From contig JAKRSD010000031.1 of assembly GCA_022402535.1 (NCBI GenBank), positions 6,499 to 70,498 of the forward strand: DNA of 64,000 nt, in the 5' to 3' direction. This DNA is from Flavobacteriales bacterium. GTDB taxonomy: Bacteria; Bacteroidota; Bacteroidia; CAIKAF01. How positions within the stretch are numbered: position 1 is the first letter of the stretch; the number at the start of each line of letters is the position of its first letter. The notes under the pieces were generated by a model, which did no database searches, had not been told where the DNA came from, and saw nothing but the letters and a program-made list of their open reading frames with translations. The translations under genes and the position numbers were made by a program. Below are positions 17,735-26,492 of this stretch, in pieces.

Positions 17735-18535
17735 TTAAACCTCTTTTTCCAAAAAATGACGGATAAAATCCTGCATTTCATCGGGGGATTCGTAGAAACC
17801 CATATGTCCCGATGTGGCAGAAATTACATAGTGTGCGCCGAGTAAACGGGCCTCCGCTTCTAAATCAACAGCAGGTAATACATTATCATATTTCCCGATA
17901 AAATAAGAAACGGGTTGTCGTGTCTGAAGAAGAAAATCCATCCTGTCTTTCCGGTCTCTCAGGCTTTTGAGCGTACCCGTAACAGCCGATAATGACATAC
18001 GGTCCGAATCGGAAAGCAATTGATTAATCTGTGTGGAAAATTCATCAACCCGTTCGGGATGAAAAAGATTTTTGAATACTTCGCCAAAGAAGAGCTTACG
18101 GTTGGCATTCAGTATGCTGATGGAACGTTCGCGGTTTCTTTTTTTCTCCTCTGTATCGGCTTTTGCCGTGCTGTGCACCATGGCAATGCGGCTAATCCGC
18201 CCGGGTGAAGCCTCAGCCATAGCCAACGCCGTATAACCGCCCATGCTGTGCCCGATGACGGGAAAACGCGTAAATTGTTCGGCATCTGCCAGTTTAAAAA
18301 GGATGGCCTGAATCCGTTCCAGGGCATAATCCCCGGCTTCCAAATCGTCCGAGAAACCATGACCGGGAAGGTCGGGCATGAGCACCGTGTAGTGTTTACT
18401 TAGGTTTTCAGCAATCGCTTTCCAAATTTGGGAATCTTCGCATAATCCGTGAATCAACATCACTTGCGGACCGCTCCCCTGAACATGGTAATGAAAGTGG
18501 GCGTTGTAGTCGGGTATAAACAATTTCTTTTCCAT
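17735..18535 (-). CDS. Alpha/beta hydrolase
   Basis: 266 residues. Complete catalytic triad: S97 in GHSMGG, D217 in GKYDNVLP and H244 in SGHMGFYE; the oxyanion-hole motif is HGLCEDS. Probably a cytosolic esterase or C-C hydrolase; substrate unknown. A -7 box sits 6 nt before the ATG, so the mRNA is probably leaderless. Confidence 0.88.
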   Translation of the reverse strand: MEKKLFIPDYNAHFHYHVQGSGPQVMLIHGLCEDSQIWKAIAENLSKHYTVLMPDLPGHGFSDDLEAGDYALERIQAILFKLADAEQFTRFPVIGHSMGGYTALAMAEASPGRISRIAMVHSTAKADTEEKKRNRERSISILNANRKLFFGEVFKNLFHPERVDEFSTQINQLLSDSDRMSLSAVTGTLKSLRDRKDRMDFLLQTRQPVSYFIGKYDNVLPAVDLEAEARLLGAHYVISATSGHMGFYESPDEMQDFIRHFLEKEV

Positions 18536-18540
18536 CGGCG

Positions 18541-18548
18541 CAAAGATA
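18541..18548 (-). promoter_or_regulatory. -7 box (TATCTTTG) for the alpha/beta hydrolase
   Basis: Full TAnnTTTG match on the minus strand. It ends 6 nt from ATG 18535, placing the transcription start at or next to the start codon. Confidence 0.5.
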
Positions 18549-18697
18549 GCTATTCCCCATTCCGGGGCTAATGCTCATAAATACAGGCTTGCAATAACGA
18601 AAAACGAATTGCAGGATTTCCGATAATCGTTTAAAAAAATGTTGAAAAAATAGGAGGGATGTATGGGCTGAACCGCCGCTTCGCATAAGCAAATAGC

Positions 18698-18705
18698 TAA
18701 TTTTG
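18698..18705 (+). promoter_or_regulatory. -7 box (TAATTTTG) for lhgO
   Basis: Full TAnnTTTG match 31 nt before the TTG start at 18736. The remaining space between the divergent genes (18549-18697) shows nothing recognisable. Confidence 0.5.
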
Positions 18706-18735
18706 CAGATTATACCGTAAAGTAAACTTAACGTT

Positions 18736-19956
18736 TTGGAAAAACAGCATTTTGATATCATCGTAGTAGGCGGAGGTATTGTGGGACTGGCATCGGCGTA
18801 CAAACTGCAACTTCGTTTTCCTACAAAGAAAATTGCCGTTCTGGAAAAAGAAAAAGCCCTGGCCGATCATCAGACAGGCAATAATTCGGGGGTAATTCAC
18901 AGCGGTATTTATTACAAACCGGGTTCTTACAAAGCCAAAAACTGTGTGGAAGGAAGACGTGAACTGGTGGCTTTTGCCAAAGAGCACAATATTGAACACG
19001 ATGTCTGCGGTAAACTTATAGTGGCCGTAACACCCGATGAAGTGGAGCGTTTGGATGGTATTTACAAACGTGGTCTTGAAAACGGGATTGAGGACATGAG
19101 TATCCTGAATGCCGAAGAAATCAAACAGATAGAACCTTATTGTGCCGGTATAAAAGCCATTCGTGTGGGCTGTACGGGAATCATTAATTTCAGGGGAGTA
19201 ACCGAAAAACTGGGCGAACTTATCGTGAAGTTAAATCCGGAGAGTCGCGTATTTACCGAAACCGAAGTACTCGAAGTGGTAAAAGGAGATGGTTATTCGG
19301 ATTTAATCACATCCAAAGGAATTTTCAGTGCTACCCATCTGGTGTTTTGCGGTGGTTTGCAATCCGACCGTCTGGCCAAAAAAGACCGTGTTTCTACCGA
19401 TATGCAGATTGTGGGCTTCCGTGGAGATTATTATATCCTCACGGAAAAAGGCCATCATAAAGTGAAACACCTGATTTATCCCGTGCCCAATCCGCAGTTT
19501 CCTTTTTTGGGCGTGCATTTTACCCGTATGTACAACGGTGAAATTGAGTGCGGACCGAATGCTGTTTTCACCTTTAAACGAGAAGGTTACGGAAAAACCG
19601 ATTTCAGTTTCCGCGATACCTGGGATGCGCTGACTTTCCCCGGTACCTGGAAATTGTTTTTTAAACACACCAAATTCGGAATAGATGAATACCGGCGAGC
19701 CTTTTCAAAACGCTTGTTTTTAAAGACACTGCAAAGGCTTATTCCTTCCTTAGAAATGGATGATATAACTCCCGGTAGGGCAGGAGTAAGAGCCATGGCG
19801 TTGGGCGAAGACGGAGAAATGATCGACGATTTTAAATTTGAGTTTAAAGATAATTCCATACATGTGCTGAACGCCCCATCACCGGCGGCTACAGCTGCAT
19901 TGGCCATTGGAACCGAAGTGTGTATTCAGGCCGAAAAATATTTTAATCTGAAATAA
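18736..19956 (+). CDS. lhgO: L-2-hydroxyglutarate oxidase
   Basis: 406 residues from a TTG start. An FAD-dependent oxidoreductase of the DAO family: dinucleotide motif VVGGGIVGLASA (about 10-21), followed by the family signature QTGNNSGVIHSGIYY (about 46-60). It oxidises L-2-hydroxyglutarate to 2-oxoglutarate and passes electrons to the quinone pool at the inner membrane. The monocistronic context has its own -7 box. Confidence 0.9.
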   Translation: MEKQHFDIIVVGGGIVGLASAYKLQLRFPTKKIAVLEKEKALADHQTGNNSGVIHSGIYYKPGSYKAKNCVEGRRELVAFAKEHNIEHDVCGKLIVAVTPDEVERLDGIYKRGLENGIEDMSILNAEEIKQIEPYCAGIKAIRVGCTGIINFRGVTEKLGELIVKLNPESRVFTETEVLEVVKGDGYSDLITSKGIFSATHLVFCGGLQSDRLAKKDRVSTDMQIVGFRGDYYILTEKGHHKVKHLIYPVPNPQFPFLGVHFTRMYNGEIECGPNAVFTFKREGYGKTDFSFRDTWDALTFPGTWKLFFKHTKFGIDEYRRAFSKRLFLKTLQRLIPSLEMDDITPGRAGVRAMALGEDGEMIDDFKFEFKDNSIHVLNAPSPAATAALAIGTEVCIQAEKYFNLK

Positions 19957-19982
19957 ATTACTAACCTTCAATTATCACCGGT

Positions 19983-20531
19983 ATGTTATCAGGTTTGTTC
20001 GGAAAAAAGAAAATTCAAAAAGAAAAAGTGGTCCAGATATACGTGGATACCATTTTTGATGTGATAGAGCGCGGTTTCCCTGAAATTGTTGAGTTTATCA
20101 ATAACGAAAAACAATTCACCAAATCGCCCCAGTTGGGAAAAGAAGATTTTGAATGGTTTACCTACATCATATACGGAGCCAATGTGCTGAACCTGTATGA
20201 ACACATGGATACAGAAACAGCTGATGACCTCAAACTGCTTATTATCCGTGAAGTGGCCGAACGATACACCAAAAGAGATCAGGTGGTGGCCGAAGAAATC
20301 ATTCTTGAGTACGAAGGATTTTTGCGCGATTTATACGGTAAAACCAAAAACATCGTGAAAACCATATCATTGGCGCTTTTCAATAAGTTTGAACTGAATA
20401 ACTATCAGGATGAACACTATCAGCGATTGAATGCCCCCAACCCTGTTTTTTTGAAGGATTTAAACGAAATGATGGAACTCTTCGTTTGGAACTGGGAAGA
20501 TTTTTTTACCAAGTATAAAATCGCTAAGTAA
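19983..20531 (+). CDS. Conserved hypothetical cytosolic protein
   Basis: 182 residues, mostly alpha-helical and acidic, no signal peptide, no membrane segment. A basic stretch at residues 7-13 (GKKKIQK) follows the start. I do not recognise a domain. It follows lhgO by 26 nt on the same strand and may be co-transcribed with it and with the two secreted proteins behind it. Confidence 0.7.
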   Translation: MLSGLFGKKKIQKEKVVQIYVDTIFDVIERGFPEIVEFINNEKQFTKSPQLGKEDFEWFTYIIYGANVLNLYEHMDTETADDLKLLIIREVAERYTKRDQVVAEEIILEYEGFLRDLYGKTKNIVKTISLALFNKFELNNYQDEHYQRLNAPNPVFLKDLNEMMELFVWNWEDFFTKYKIAK

Positions 20532-20564
20532 ATTTCAACATTGAAGAATAAAGAAACTGGCAGA

Positions 20565-21605
20565 ATGTCCTTTGTTTTCGCTACGGAAAACTTATTGAAA
20601 TCGTTCTGTACATTCATTCTGCTTTTGTTATTTTTCAGTACGTCCGCTTGGGCTCAGGGTGGTGTACTTCCATTGAAAGTCAATTTCAGTGAGTCGGATA
20701 AATCAGTGTTTGGGGCCTCATCGTTTGATTATTTTCCCTTTCGTTTGAATAGCTCGGCAGATTCTGCAGCCATTGGTTTTGCAGCTGTGGTGGTGGATTC
20801 ATTTCCCGATTTAATTTCCGGAAATGAGTATCCGGTATCATTTTTTGAGCATATCCGGGTCGATTCTGTCCGGATTAAAATCAATCATGTAAACCACTCG
20901 GGCTTGCCCGATACGCTTATCATCGGGTTTGCCGATACCTGGGGTGGAATTTTCCCGGGAGAATTGGGTACTTTTGTGGATACTTTGATTTTTTCCGGCT
21001 CTCAAGCCCAGGGAAGCGGATACGCAGCGGCACAGTATTTCAACATTCCTGTAGGGGAGTACGTATCTCCTTCATTCAGCCTGTTTATCATGTATAAAGC
21101 GCCCGCTCAGGATACGCTTACCTTGTGGAGCGGCTACGGGTATGATGGCGACTGCGCGGAAATCCCCGGATCAAACCGTGCGTTGCTTTCAAATTATTTC
21201 CCCAATTCCTTCGCATACCGCAAAGAGTTTGGTCAATTGTTGCCTTCGCTCTCGGGCAGCGATGTGTTTTTTGAATGCGACACCGTGGCGGGTTTTGATA
21301 CCCTGACCGATGGCAGAAGTTATGTGCAAAACTGGGATGTGGAGTTTTATATTACTTCGGTAACCCTCTCCAATCCAGAAATTTCGGAAAGTTCATTCCA
21401 TGTTTTTCCTAATCCCGGCAACGGTCATTTTTATTTTTCGGAAACTCTGCAGAGTATAGAAGTCTATTCGCTCAACGGAAGCTGCGTGTTTGCGAATTTC
21501 AGCCCGACAAATTCTGTTTACTTACCTTTGCCTTCGGGTTTTTACACAGCCAGATGCCGCACGGCAAACACTGTTATGTATCACAAACTGATTATTACGC
21601 AATAA
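20565..21605 (+). CDS. Secreted protein with T9SS type A sorting domain
   Basis: 346 residues. I chose ATG 20565 (MSFVFATENLLK...) over TTG 20541; it gives a signal peptide ending SAWAQ. The N-terminal part is beta-rich without a known domain. The last 70 residues form a type A C-terminal domain (VFPNPGNG, SIEVYSLNG, LPSGFYTARC, ending KLIITQ), which directs export through the T9SS to the cell surface. The next gene has the same architecture. Confidence 0.82.
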   Translation: MSFVFATENLLKSFCTFILLLLFFSTSAWAQGGVLPLKVNFSESDKSVFGASSFDYFPFRLNSSADSAAIGFAAVVVDSFPDLISGNEYPVSFFEHIRVDSVRIKINHVNHSGLPDTLIIGFADTWGGIFPGELGTFVDTLIFSGSQAQGSGYAAAQYFNIPVGEYVSPSFSLFIMYKAPAQDTLTLWSGYGYDGDCAEIPGSNRALLSNYFPNSFAYRKEFGQLLPSLSGSDVFFECDTVAGFDTLTDGRSYVQNWDVEFYITSVTLSNPEISESSFHVFPNPGNGHFYFSETLQSIEVYSLNGSCVFANFSPTNSVYLPLPSGFYTARCRTANTVMYHKLIITQ

Positions 21606-21610
21606 GCACC

Positions 21611-22564
21611 ATGAAATACTTTTTTCCGGCTTTTATTTTTTGTTTTTTCTCCTCGGCGGTTTTTGCCCAAAAGGTGTATGATTCGCCCGTATATCCTGCG
21701 GATATTTCATTTATTCCTCAGGAAAAAGCCATTCCCGACACCCTGTTTCATAATTTTTTCAATTTGAATCCGGTGTTATATCCGGCGCCTGTTGGCGGAT
21801 GGATGAATGGCACCAATGCCTATGGCGATAAAGAAAAAGCACAGGAAGTTAAGTTTACCCAAACCTATCTGCTTTCGGGTTTTATTTATTGGTTTGCGTT
21901 GAAGGACAAAAACACGGGCGGTGATACCTCTTCCATTATCTTTAAATACTACAAAAAAGATTCTGCCGAAATCATTATGGGACAACCGCGTCTGGTACCC
22001 GGAACGGTAATGGCGGCCGATACGGTGAAGTTGGGTGATATTAATGCCGACACAACATTCAGCGCCGGATTGAATCTGTTCACCCTGCCTCAACCGGTGG
22101 TGAATTTCCAAAATTATGTGGCTTCTTTTGCTATGGATTTAATGCATCCCAACGATACCATTGCGCTGTACAGTTCCACCGATGAACAGGTGAATATTAC
22201 GGACTATAGCTGGGAGAAATGGAACGGCAAATGGAATACCATTAAAAATGCCTGGACTTTGGATGTAGATTTTGCCATATTTCCGGTGATTGATTTAACC
22301 GGTGCCAACGTGGATGAAAGCAGTCTCCCCTCCGTGAAGATTTATCCGAATCCCGCTTCGGATTTTGTGCAGATTTCGGGATATTCCGACGAAGTGAATG
22401 AATTTGTGTTGTTGAACGCTGAAGGAAAAACGATTCGTTCAGGCCGTTTATCCGAATCGCAGACTTCCTTATCTACCGCAGAGTTACCCGCCGGCTTTTA
22501 TGTGTTGGGATTGTATGATAATTCAGGAAAAACGGCTTCGTTTTTCCGTTTTCTGAAAAACTGA
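21611..22564 (+). CDS. Secreted protein with T9SS type A sorting domain
   Basis: 317 residues, start ATG 21611 (MKYFFPAFIFCFFSSAVFAQ, signal peptide), 5 nt after the preceding stop. The body is beta-rich and of unknown function. The type A sorting domain is clear (VKIYPNPASDFVQI, FVLLNAEGK, LPAGFYVLGLYD). It shares architecture and operon with the gene at 20565 and is convergent with lptD (7 bp between stops). Confidence 0.82.
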   Translation: MKYFFPAFIFCFFSSAVFAQKVYDSPVYPADISFIPQEKAIPDTLFHNFFNLNPVLYPAPVGGWMNGTNAYGDKEKAQEVKFTQTYLLSGFIYWFALKDKNTGGDTSSIIFKYYKKDSAEIIMGQPRLVPGTVMAADTVKLGDINADTTFSAGLNLFTLPQPVVNFQNYVASFAMDLMHPNDTIALYSSTDEQVNITDYSWEKWNGKWNTIKNAWTLDVDFAIFPVIDLTGANVDESSLPSVKIYPNPASDFVQISGYSDEVNEFVLLNAEGKTIRSGRLSESQTSLSTAELPAGFYVLGLYDNSGKTASFFRFLKN

Positions 22565-22571
22565 ATCACAT

Positions 22572-25193
22572 TTACAGCGAAGGAGCCCAGAATCGGTTTC
22601 TGTTGAGTTTTAAATCTTGCAGCAGGCTCGATTTTGCCCGGATAGTAAACATATAGCTCGCAATCTGCCCGAAGGGAATCCACTGAAAATCCATCTGCCA
22701 GCAATGTAGATTTCGGTTAATACCTATGCTGGTGAGCGTAGCTTTTTTATTTACGATATCAAACCCGGTTCTGAAATCAATTTTCCAGTTTTTGGTGATT
22801 GAAAAATCGCCCTGCAATTGAATATTGTTTACGATGTTTTTCTCATTCTGCGGATTGATATAGCTGAATTGGTAACCCAGCGACAGGTTGTACGGAATAT
22901 TGAAATCAATATATTGTCCGCGGTTCATGGCTACCATCTGTTGCTCTTCGGGTGTGGTAAGGGCTTGGGTAGGCCTCAGGTTTTCGCGCGGTTTACCGAC
23001 AAGGGCAAACGTTACGTTCAGGGTAAGGTTGGTGAGCCTTACTAAATTTCCCGTTTCTTTCACTTCAAACCGGTTGATTTTAGTGCCTTTCCCCAGTGAG
23101 TCGATACTTAACGCATAGGGGTCTAATGTAGAGTTAAATACGATGCTGAGTTTGTTATCAAAAAAACTGTTTCGGAAGCCTAATGTAAAAGGCTGTAACC
23201 TTAATGAATCGGCAATCAGGTTATAGGCTCCCGATAAATTCAGGTAATCGAAAATTTTAATTTTCTTTTCGCCGGTAAGGGTGTCTTTAGCCGAAGCCAC
23301 TTTCATCTCCAGGTTGTTGTTCAGGCTGAAGCCGATGAGTCCGGCGGGACCGCGTGTGGGTCCGCCATAAAGCGTGATACTTGCCGGCCGATAAGAGCCA
23401 TATTGCCCGCCCTGTTCAAAATACCCATACACCGTGCGGTCAAAATTGGGATTGTAACTGAAGAAAATACTCGGCGTAAACACATGCCTGATGGCTTTTA
23501 CTTTTCCTTTTTTGAAATTGAAAAACCCGAAAACGTTTGTGCTGAAATCGGCCCGTACATCCCATTCCCTGTCGGTGAAAAACCCTTGCAGCGTATCCGT
23601 GATGCTCATTTGGGTCAGGTTGTCAAAATACTTCTCCTGTTTCCTGAAATTCCAAAATTCAATGTAATTGAAAGATGTGTTGAAATTGATGTATTTCAAT
23701 ATTTTGATGCTGTTATTAGCCTGGAATGAGTGTTTCATTCCATTGGTAATACGCCCTTTAAACAGATTGGTAATGTCTTTTCCGAAGGTGGAGTCCGTGG
23801 TAACAATCCGGTTTCCGAAATCGGTGCGATGGGTAATGCCTATGCCTTCCCATATATTTTGCCACCATTTGGCCGGAGCTGTTCGTTTACGGTTTTTAAA
23901 AGGAAAAAAGCGACTGGTACTCCAAACCACTTCAGGAAGCATCAGATTTACAATATGCGTTGCTGTATTTTGCTCATGCCTTAAGTTTACCGAAATATTA
24001 AAAGGGGTTTTGGGGATGCTGTAAGCCAGTGAAATGTTGGATTGAAATGTGTTTTGGACAAACTGTCCTACATCCAGTTGATTGAATTTGTTGAATCCGT
24101 TCGTTACGATGTTTACATCCGCTTTAAAGGCAAACCCCGGCAGCCATTTAGGATCCTGCATGTGTTTCCAGTTAAAACGCCATTCGGGTTGTCTTCGGTA
24201 ATCGGGCAGTTTGGGGTCTGAGCCAAAAACCGAGTTGGCGTAGTTGATGGAAATATCTCCGGTTACTTTGTACCGCACTTTATACTGGCTTCTCAATCCC
24301 ACACCAAAACTTCCGTTGGTAAATACACTGCCCGTCAGGGCTAAATCCACTTTGGGCGATGCGGCCCAATAAAAGCCTCCGTTTCGCAGGAAAAAACCAA
24401 ATGCAGGCTGAATACCATATTGGGGGAAAATAATTCCGGAAGATTTTTGGGTATTGGTTGGGAAAAAACCGAATGGCAAAAATACGGGTGTGGGTACTTT
24501 TTCCACCACAAAATTAGCCGGTCCCGTAATAATTTTATCATTCGGAATCACCTTGATTTTATTGGCACTGATGTGGAAGTGGGGTTCTTCCAGGTTGCAG
24601 GTGGTGTATTTGGCGCCTTTGGCATAAATCACCTCCACCGTGTCTTTTTTCACCCGTTCTTTTGTGTATTTAATCCGGTCTGCGTGCAGATAGCCTTCTC
24701 CTTCCTGCGTCATAACCGATTTGACGACCCCTTTTTTGGTTTCAAAATTATAGCTGAGTTCTTCAGCCGTAAAGTTTTTGTCTTTATCCGTAAAAACGGG
24801 TCTTCCTATCCACAGGCTTTCCAGGCTGTCGTATTTTCCTTTGGCATGGAGTGTTTTTTTGTCCATGTCAATCTCAATATAATGAGCTTTCAGATTGATG
24901 GTCGTATAATCCAGCATGGCATCGCCATAGAGATAAATGCGCTTTTTGGAAGCCGCCATGATGATGGAATCTTTGGCAGAATATTTGACAATGCTTTCCA
25001 GAATTCTTTTGGCTTTGGCCAACGGAGTTGTGGGTACAGAGTCAGAAGGCGTTATATTCACCGTGGTGCTGTCGCCTGTAATATTTTGCGGCACATTGAT
25101 CTTTAACGAATCTGTCTTCTGCGAAAATAAACCGCCTCCGAACAGAGTTATTAAAAATGTAATGCTGAAAAAAGCTCTGGCTACACTCCGCAT
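22572..25193 (-). CDS. lptD: LPS-assembly outer-membrane protein LptD
   Basis: 873 residues from ATG 25193 (MRSVARAFFSITFLITLFGGG, signal peptide to FSQ). An N-terminal OstA/LptA-like jellyroll (about 90-250, e.g. KKRIYLYGDAMLDY, LHAKGKYDS, ADRIKYT) precedes a large beta-barrel. It inserts lipopolysaccharide into the outer leaflet of the outer membrane. The longer in-frame start at 25334 would overlap the divergent amidase gene, and a -7 box at 25238-25245 argues against it. Confidence 0.9.
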   Translation of the reverse strand: MRSVARAFFSITFLITLFGGGLFSQKTDSLKINVPQNITGDSTTVNITPSDSVPTTPLAKAKRILESIVKYSAKDSIIMAASKKRIYLYGDAMLDYTTINLKAHYIEIDMDKKTLHAKGKYDSLESLWIGRPVFTDKDKNFTAEELSYNFETKKGVVKSVMTQEGEGYLHADRIKYTKERVKKDTVEVIYAKGAKYTTCNLEEPHFHISANKIKVIPNDKIITGPANFVVEKVPTPVFLPFGFFPTNTQKSSGIIFPQYGIQPAFGFFLRNGGFYWAASPKVDLALTGSVFTNGSFGVGLRSQYKVRYKVTGDISINYANSVFGSDPKLPDYRRQPEWRFNWKHMQDPKWLPGFAFKADVNIVTNGFNKFNQLDVGQFVQNTFQSNISLAYSIPKTPFNISVNLRHEQNTATHIVNLMLPEVVWSTSRFFPFKNRKRTAPAKWWQNIWEGIGITHRTDFGNRIVTTDSTFGKDITNLFKGRITNGMKHSFQANNSIKILKYINFNTSFNYIEFWNFRKQEKYFDNLTQMSITDTLQGFFTDREWDVRADFSTNVFGFFNFKKGKVKAIRHVFTPSIFFSYNPNFDRTVYGYFEQGGQYGSYRPASITLYGGPTRGPAGLIGFSLNNNLEMKVASAKDTLTGEKKIKIFDYLNLSGAYNLIADSLRLQPFTLGFRNSFFDNKLSIVFNSTLDPYALSIDSLGKGTKINRFEVKETGNLVRLTNLTLNVTFALVGKPRENLRPTQALTTPEEQQMVAMNRGQYIDFNIPYNLSLGYQFSYINPQNEKNIVNNIQLQGDFSITKNWKIDFRTGFDIVNKKATLTSIGINRNLHCWQMDFQWIPFGQIASYMFTIRAKSSLLQDLKLNRNRFWAPSL

Positions 25194-25211
25194 TCCGCTA
25201 TACTTAACAGG

Positions 25212-25219
25212 TATTTTTG
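25212..25219 (+). promoter_or_regulatory. -7 box (TATTTTTG) for the amidase operon
   Basis: Full TAnnTTTG match. It places transcription start near 25225, so ATG 25263 is a better start than ATG 25224. Confidence 0.5.
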
Positions 25220-25237
25220 ACCTATGAACATTCGCGC

Positions 25238-25245
25238 CAAAACTA
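25238..25245 (-). promoter_or_regulatory. -7 box (TAGTTTTG) for lptD
   Basis: Full TAnnTTTG match on the minus strand, 45 nt before ATG 25193. It faces the amidase -7 box, so the two promoters overlap. Confidence 0.45.
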
Positions 25246-25262
25246 CATATAAACCGGTGAAT

Positions 25263-26465
25263 ATGGGTAAGTCCGCTAAGGCTCTTGTATGGGGCATATT
25301 CTTCCTGGGTGTTGTAAATGCTGCGTTTGCGCATAATGTGAACGCCCTCGTTAACGAGTATTTAACTACTTTATTGCCACTTCGGGATAAGGTAAAAACA
25401 GTTTGTATAGACCCGGGACACGGTGGCCATGACCCCGGTTGTCATGGTTCGTTTGTGAATGAGAAAAATGTAGCCCTGGCTATTGGATTAAAACTGGGTA
25501 ACCTGATTGAAACCTATTATCCGGACGTAAAAGTGGTTTATACCCGTAAAACCGATGTGTTTGTGGAGCTTCATCGCCGGGCCGAAATTGCCAATAAGGC
25601 CAATGCCGATTTGTTTATCTGTATTCATTGCAATGCAGCAGGCGCTGATGCCCACGGAGCCGAAACCTATGCGCTTGGATTACATAAAACAGAAGCTAAC
25701 CTGGCTGTAGCCAAAAGAGAAAACGAAGCCATTTTATTAGAAGATGATTACAAAGTCCACTACGAAGGTTTTGATGTAAATTCACCGGAAGGAAGCGTGA
25801 TTTTTTCGTTTCTACAAAACACGTATCTCAACAGAAGTTTATCCTTTGCCTCGAAAGTGCAGCATTACTTCAAAACTGATGCAGGCAGATACGACCGGGG
25901 CGTTAAACAGGCCGGATTTCTCGTACTTTGGAAAACCGCAATGCCCTCTGTGCTGATTGAAACCGGATTTCTGACCAATAAAAACGAAGAAAAATATATG
26001 ATGGAGCCGGCCAACCAGTTGGTGATGGCTACTGCAATTTTTAAAGCCTTCACAGATTACAAAAATGAAATTGAAGGCACTCAGGTGAAGCATAATCTGC
26101 CTAAAGAAAAACAGACGGAAGAAAAAGCCGAGATGAAAAATGAGGATAAAAAATTGTCTGAAAATCCAAATCCTGTCCATACAGATAAAGCGGAACGACC
26201 CGTTTTTAAAGTCCAATTTTATTCGGGACCTACACTAATAAACAATGCGGAAGAGCGGTTTCGGGGCGTAAAACAGATTGGGTATTACAAAACATCGAAC
26301 GGATATTGTTACACATCGGGTGAAAGTACATCGGTTGAGGAAATGAAAAAGTTGCAGAATTCGCTTCGCTCATCAGGATACCCGGATGCTTTTGTGGTGG
26401 CTTTTTTTAACAAGGAAAGAATATCCGTAAAAGAAGCCCTCGAAATTTTGAATAAAAACCCTTAA
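25263..26465 (+). CDS. N-acetylmuramoyl-L-alanine amidase with C-terminal SPOR-like region
   Basis: 400 residues. A signal peptide (MGKSAKALVWGIFFLGVVNAAFA) is followed by an Amidase_3 domain (about 45-265). Zinc ligands and catalytic Glu are visible in DPGHGGHDPG, IHCNAA and IETGFLTN. A Lys/Glu-rich linker leads to a C-terminal region (about 305-400; VQFYSG, GYCYTSGE, DAFVVAFFN) that resembles SPOR-type peptidoglycan-binding modules. It removes stem peptides from glycan strands in cell separation. Start chosen after the -7 box; ATG 25224 is the alternative. The EnvC-like protein at 8783 is a candidate activator. Confidence 0.9.
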   Translation: MGKSAKALVWGIFFLGVVNAAFAHNVNALVNEYLTTLLPLRDKVKTVCIDPGHGGHDPGCHGSFVNEKNVALAIGLKLGNLIETYYPDVKVVYTRKTDVFVELHRRAEIANKANADLFICIHCNAAGADAHGAETYALGLHKTEANLAVAKRENEAILLEDDYKVHYEGFDVNSPEGSVIFSFLQNTYLNRSLSFASKVQHYFKTDAGRYDRGVKQAGFLVLWKTAMPSVLIETGFLTNKNEEKYMMEPANQLVMATAIFKAFTDYKNEIEGTQVKHNLPKEKQTEEKAEMKNEDKKLSENPNPVHTDKAERPVFKVQFYSGPTLINNAEERFRGVKQIGYYKTSNGYCYTSGESTSVEEMKKLQNSLRSSGYPDAFVVAFFNKERISVKEALEILNKNP

Positions 26466-26492
26466 TATTGTGCACCAATACGCACCTGTGCC

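Noticed and set aside
20565-22564. Gene duplication of two T9SS proteins
   Set aside because: They share signal peptide, size class and sorting domain, but the middle regions do not align by eye, so common origin is not shown.
24420-25106. 228-codon open frame on the plus strand within lptD
   Set aside because: It is antisense to a clear LptD protein, has no promoter or known domain, and is Phe/His/Arg-rich as expected for a shadow frame.
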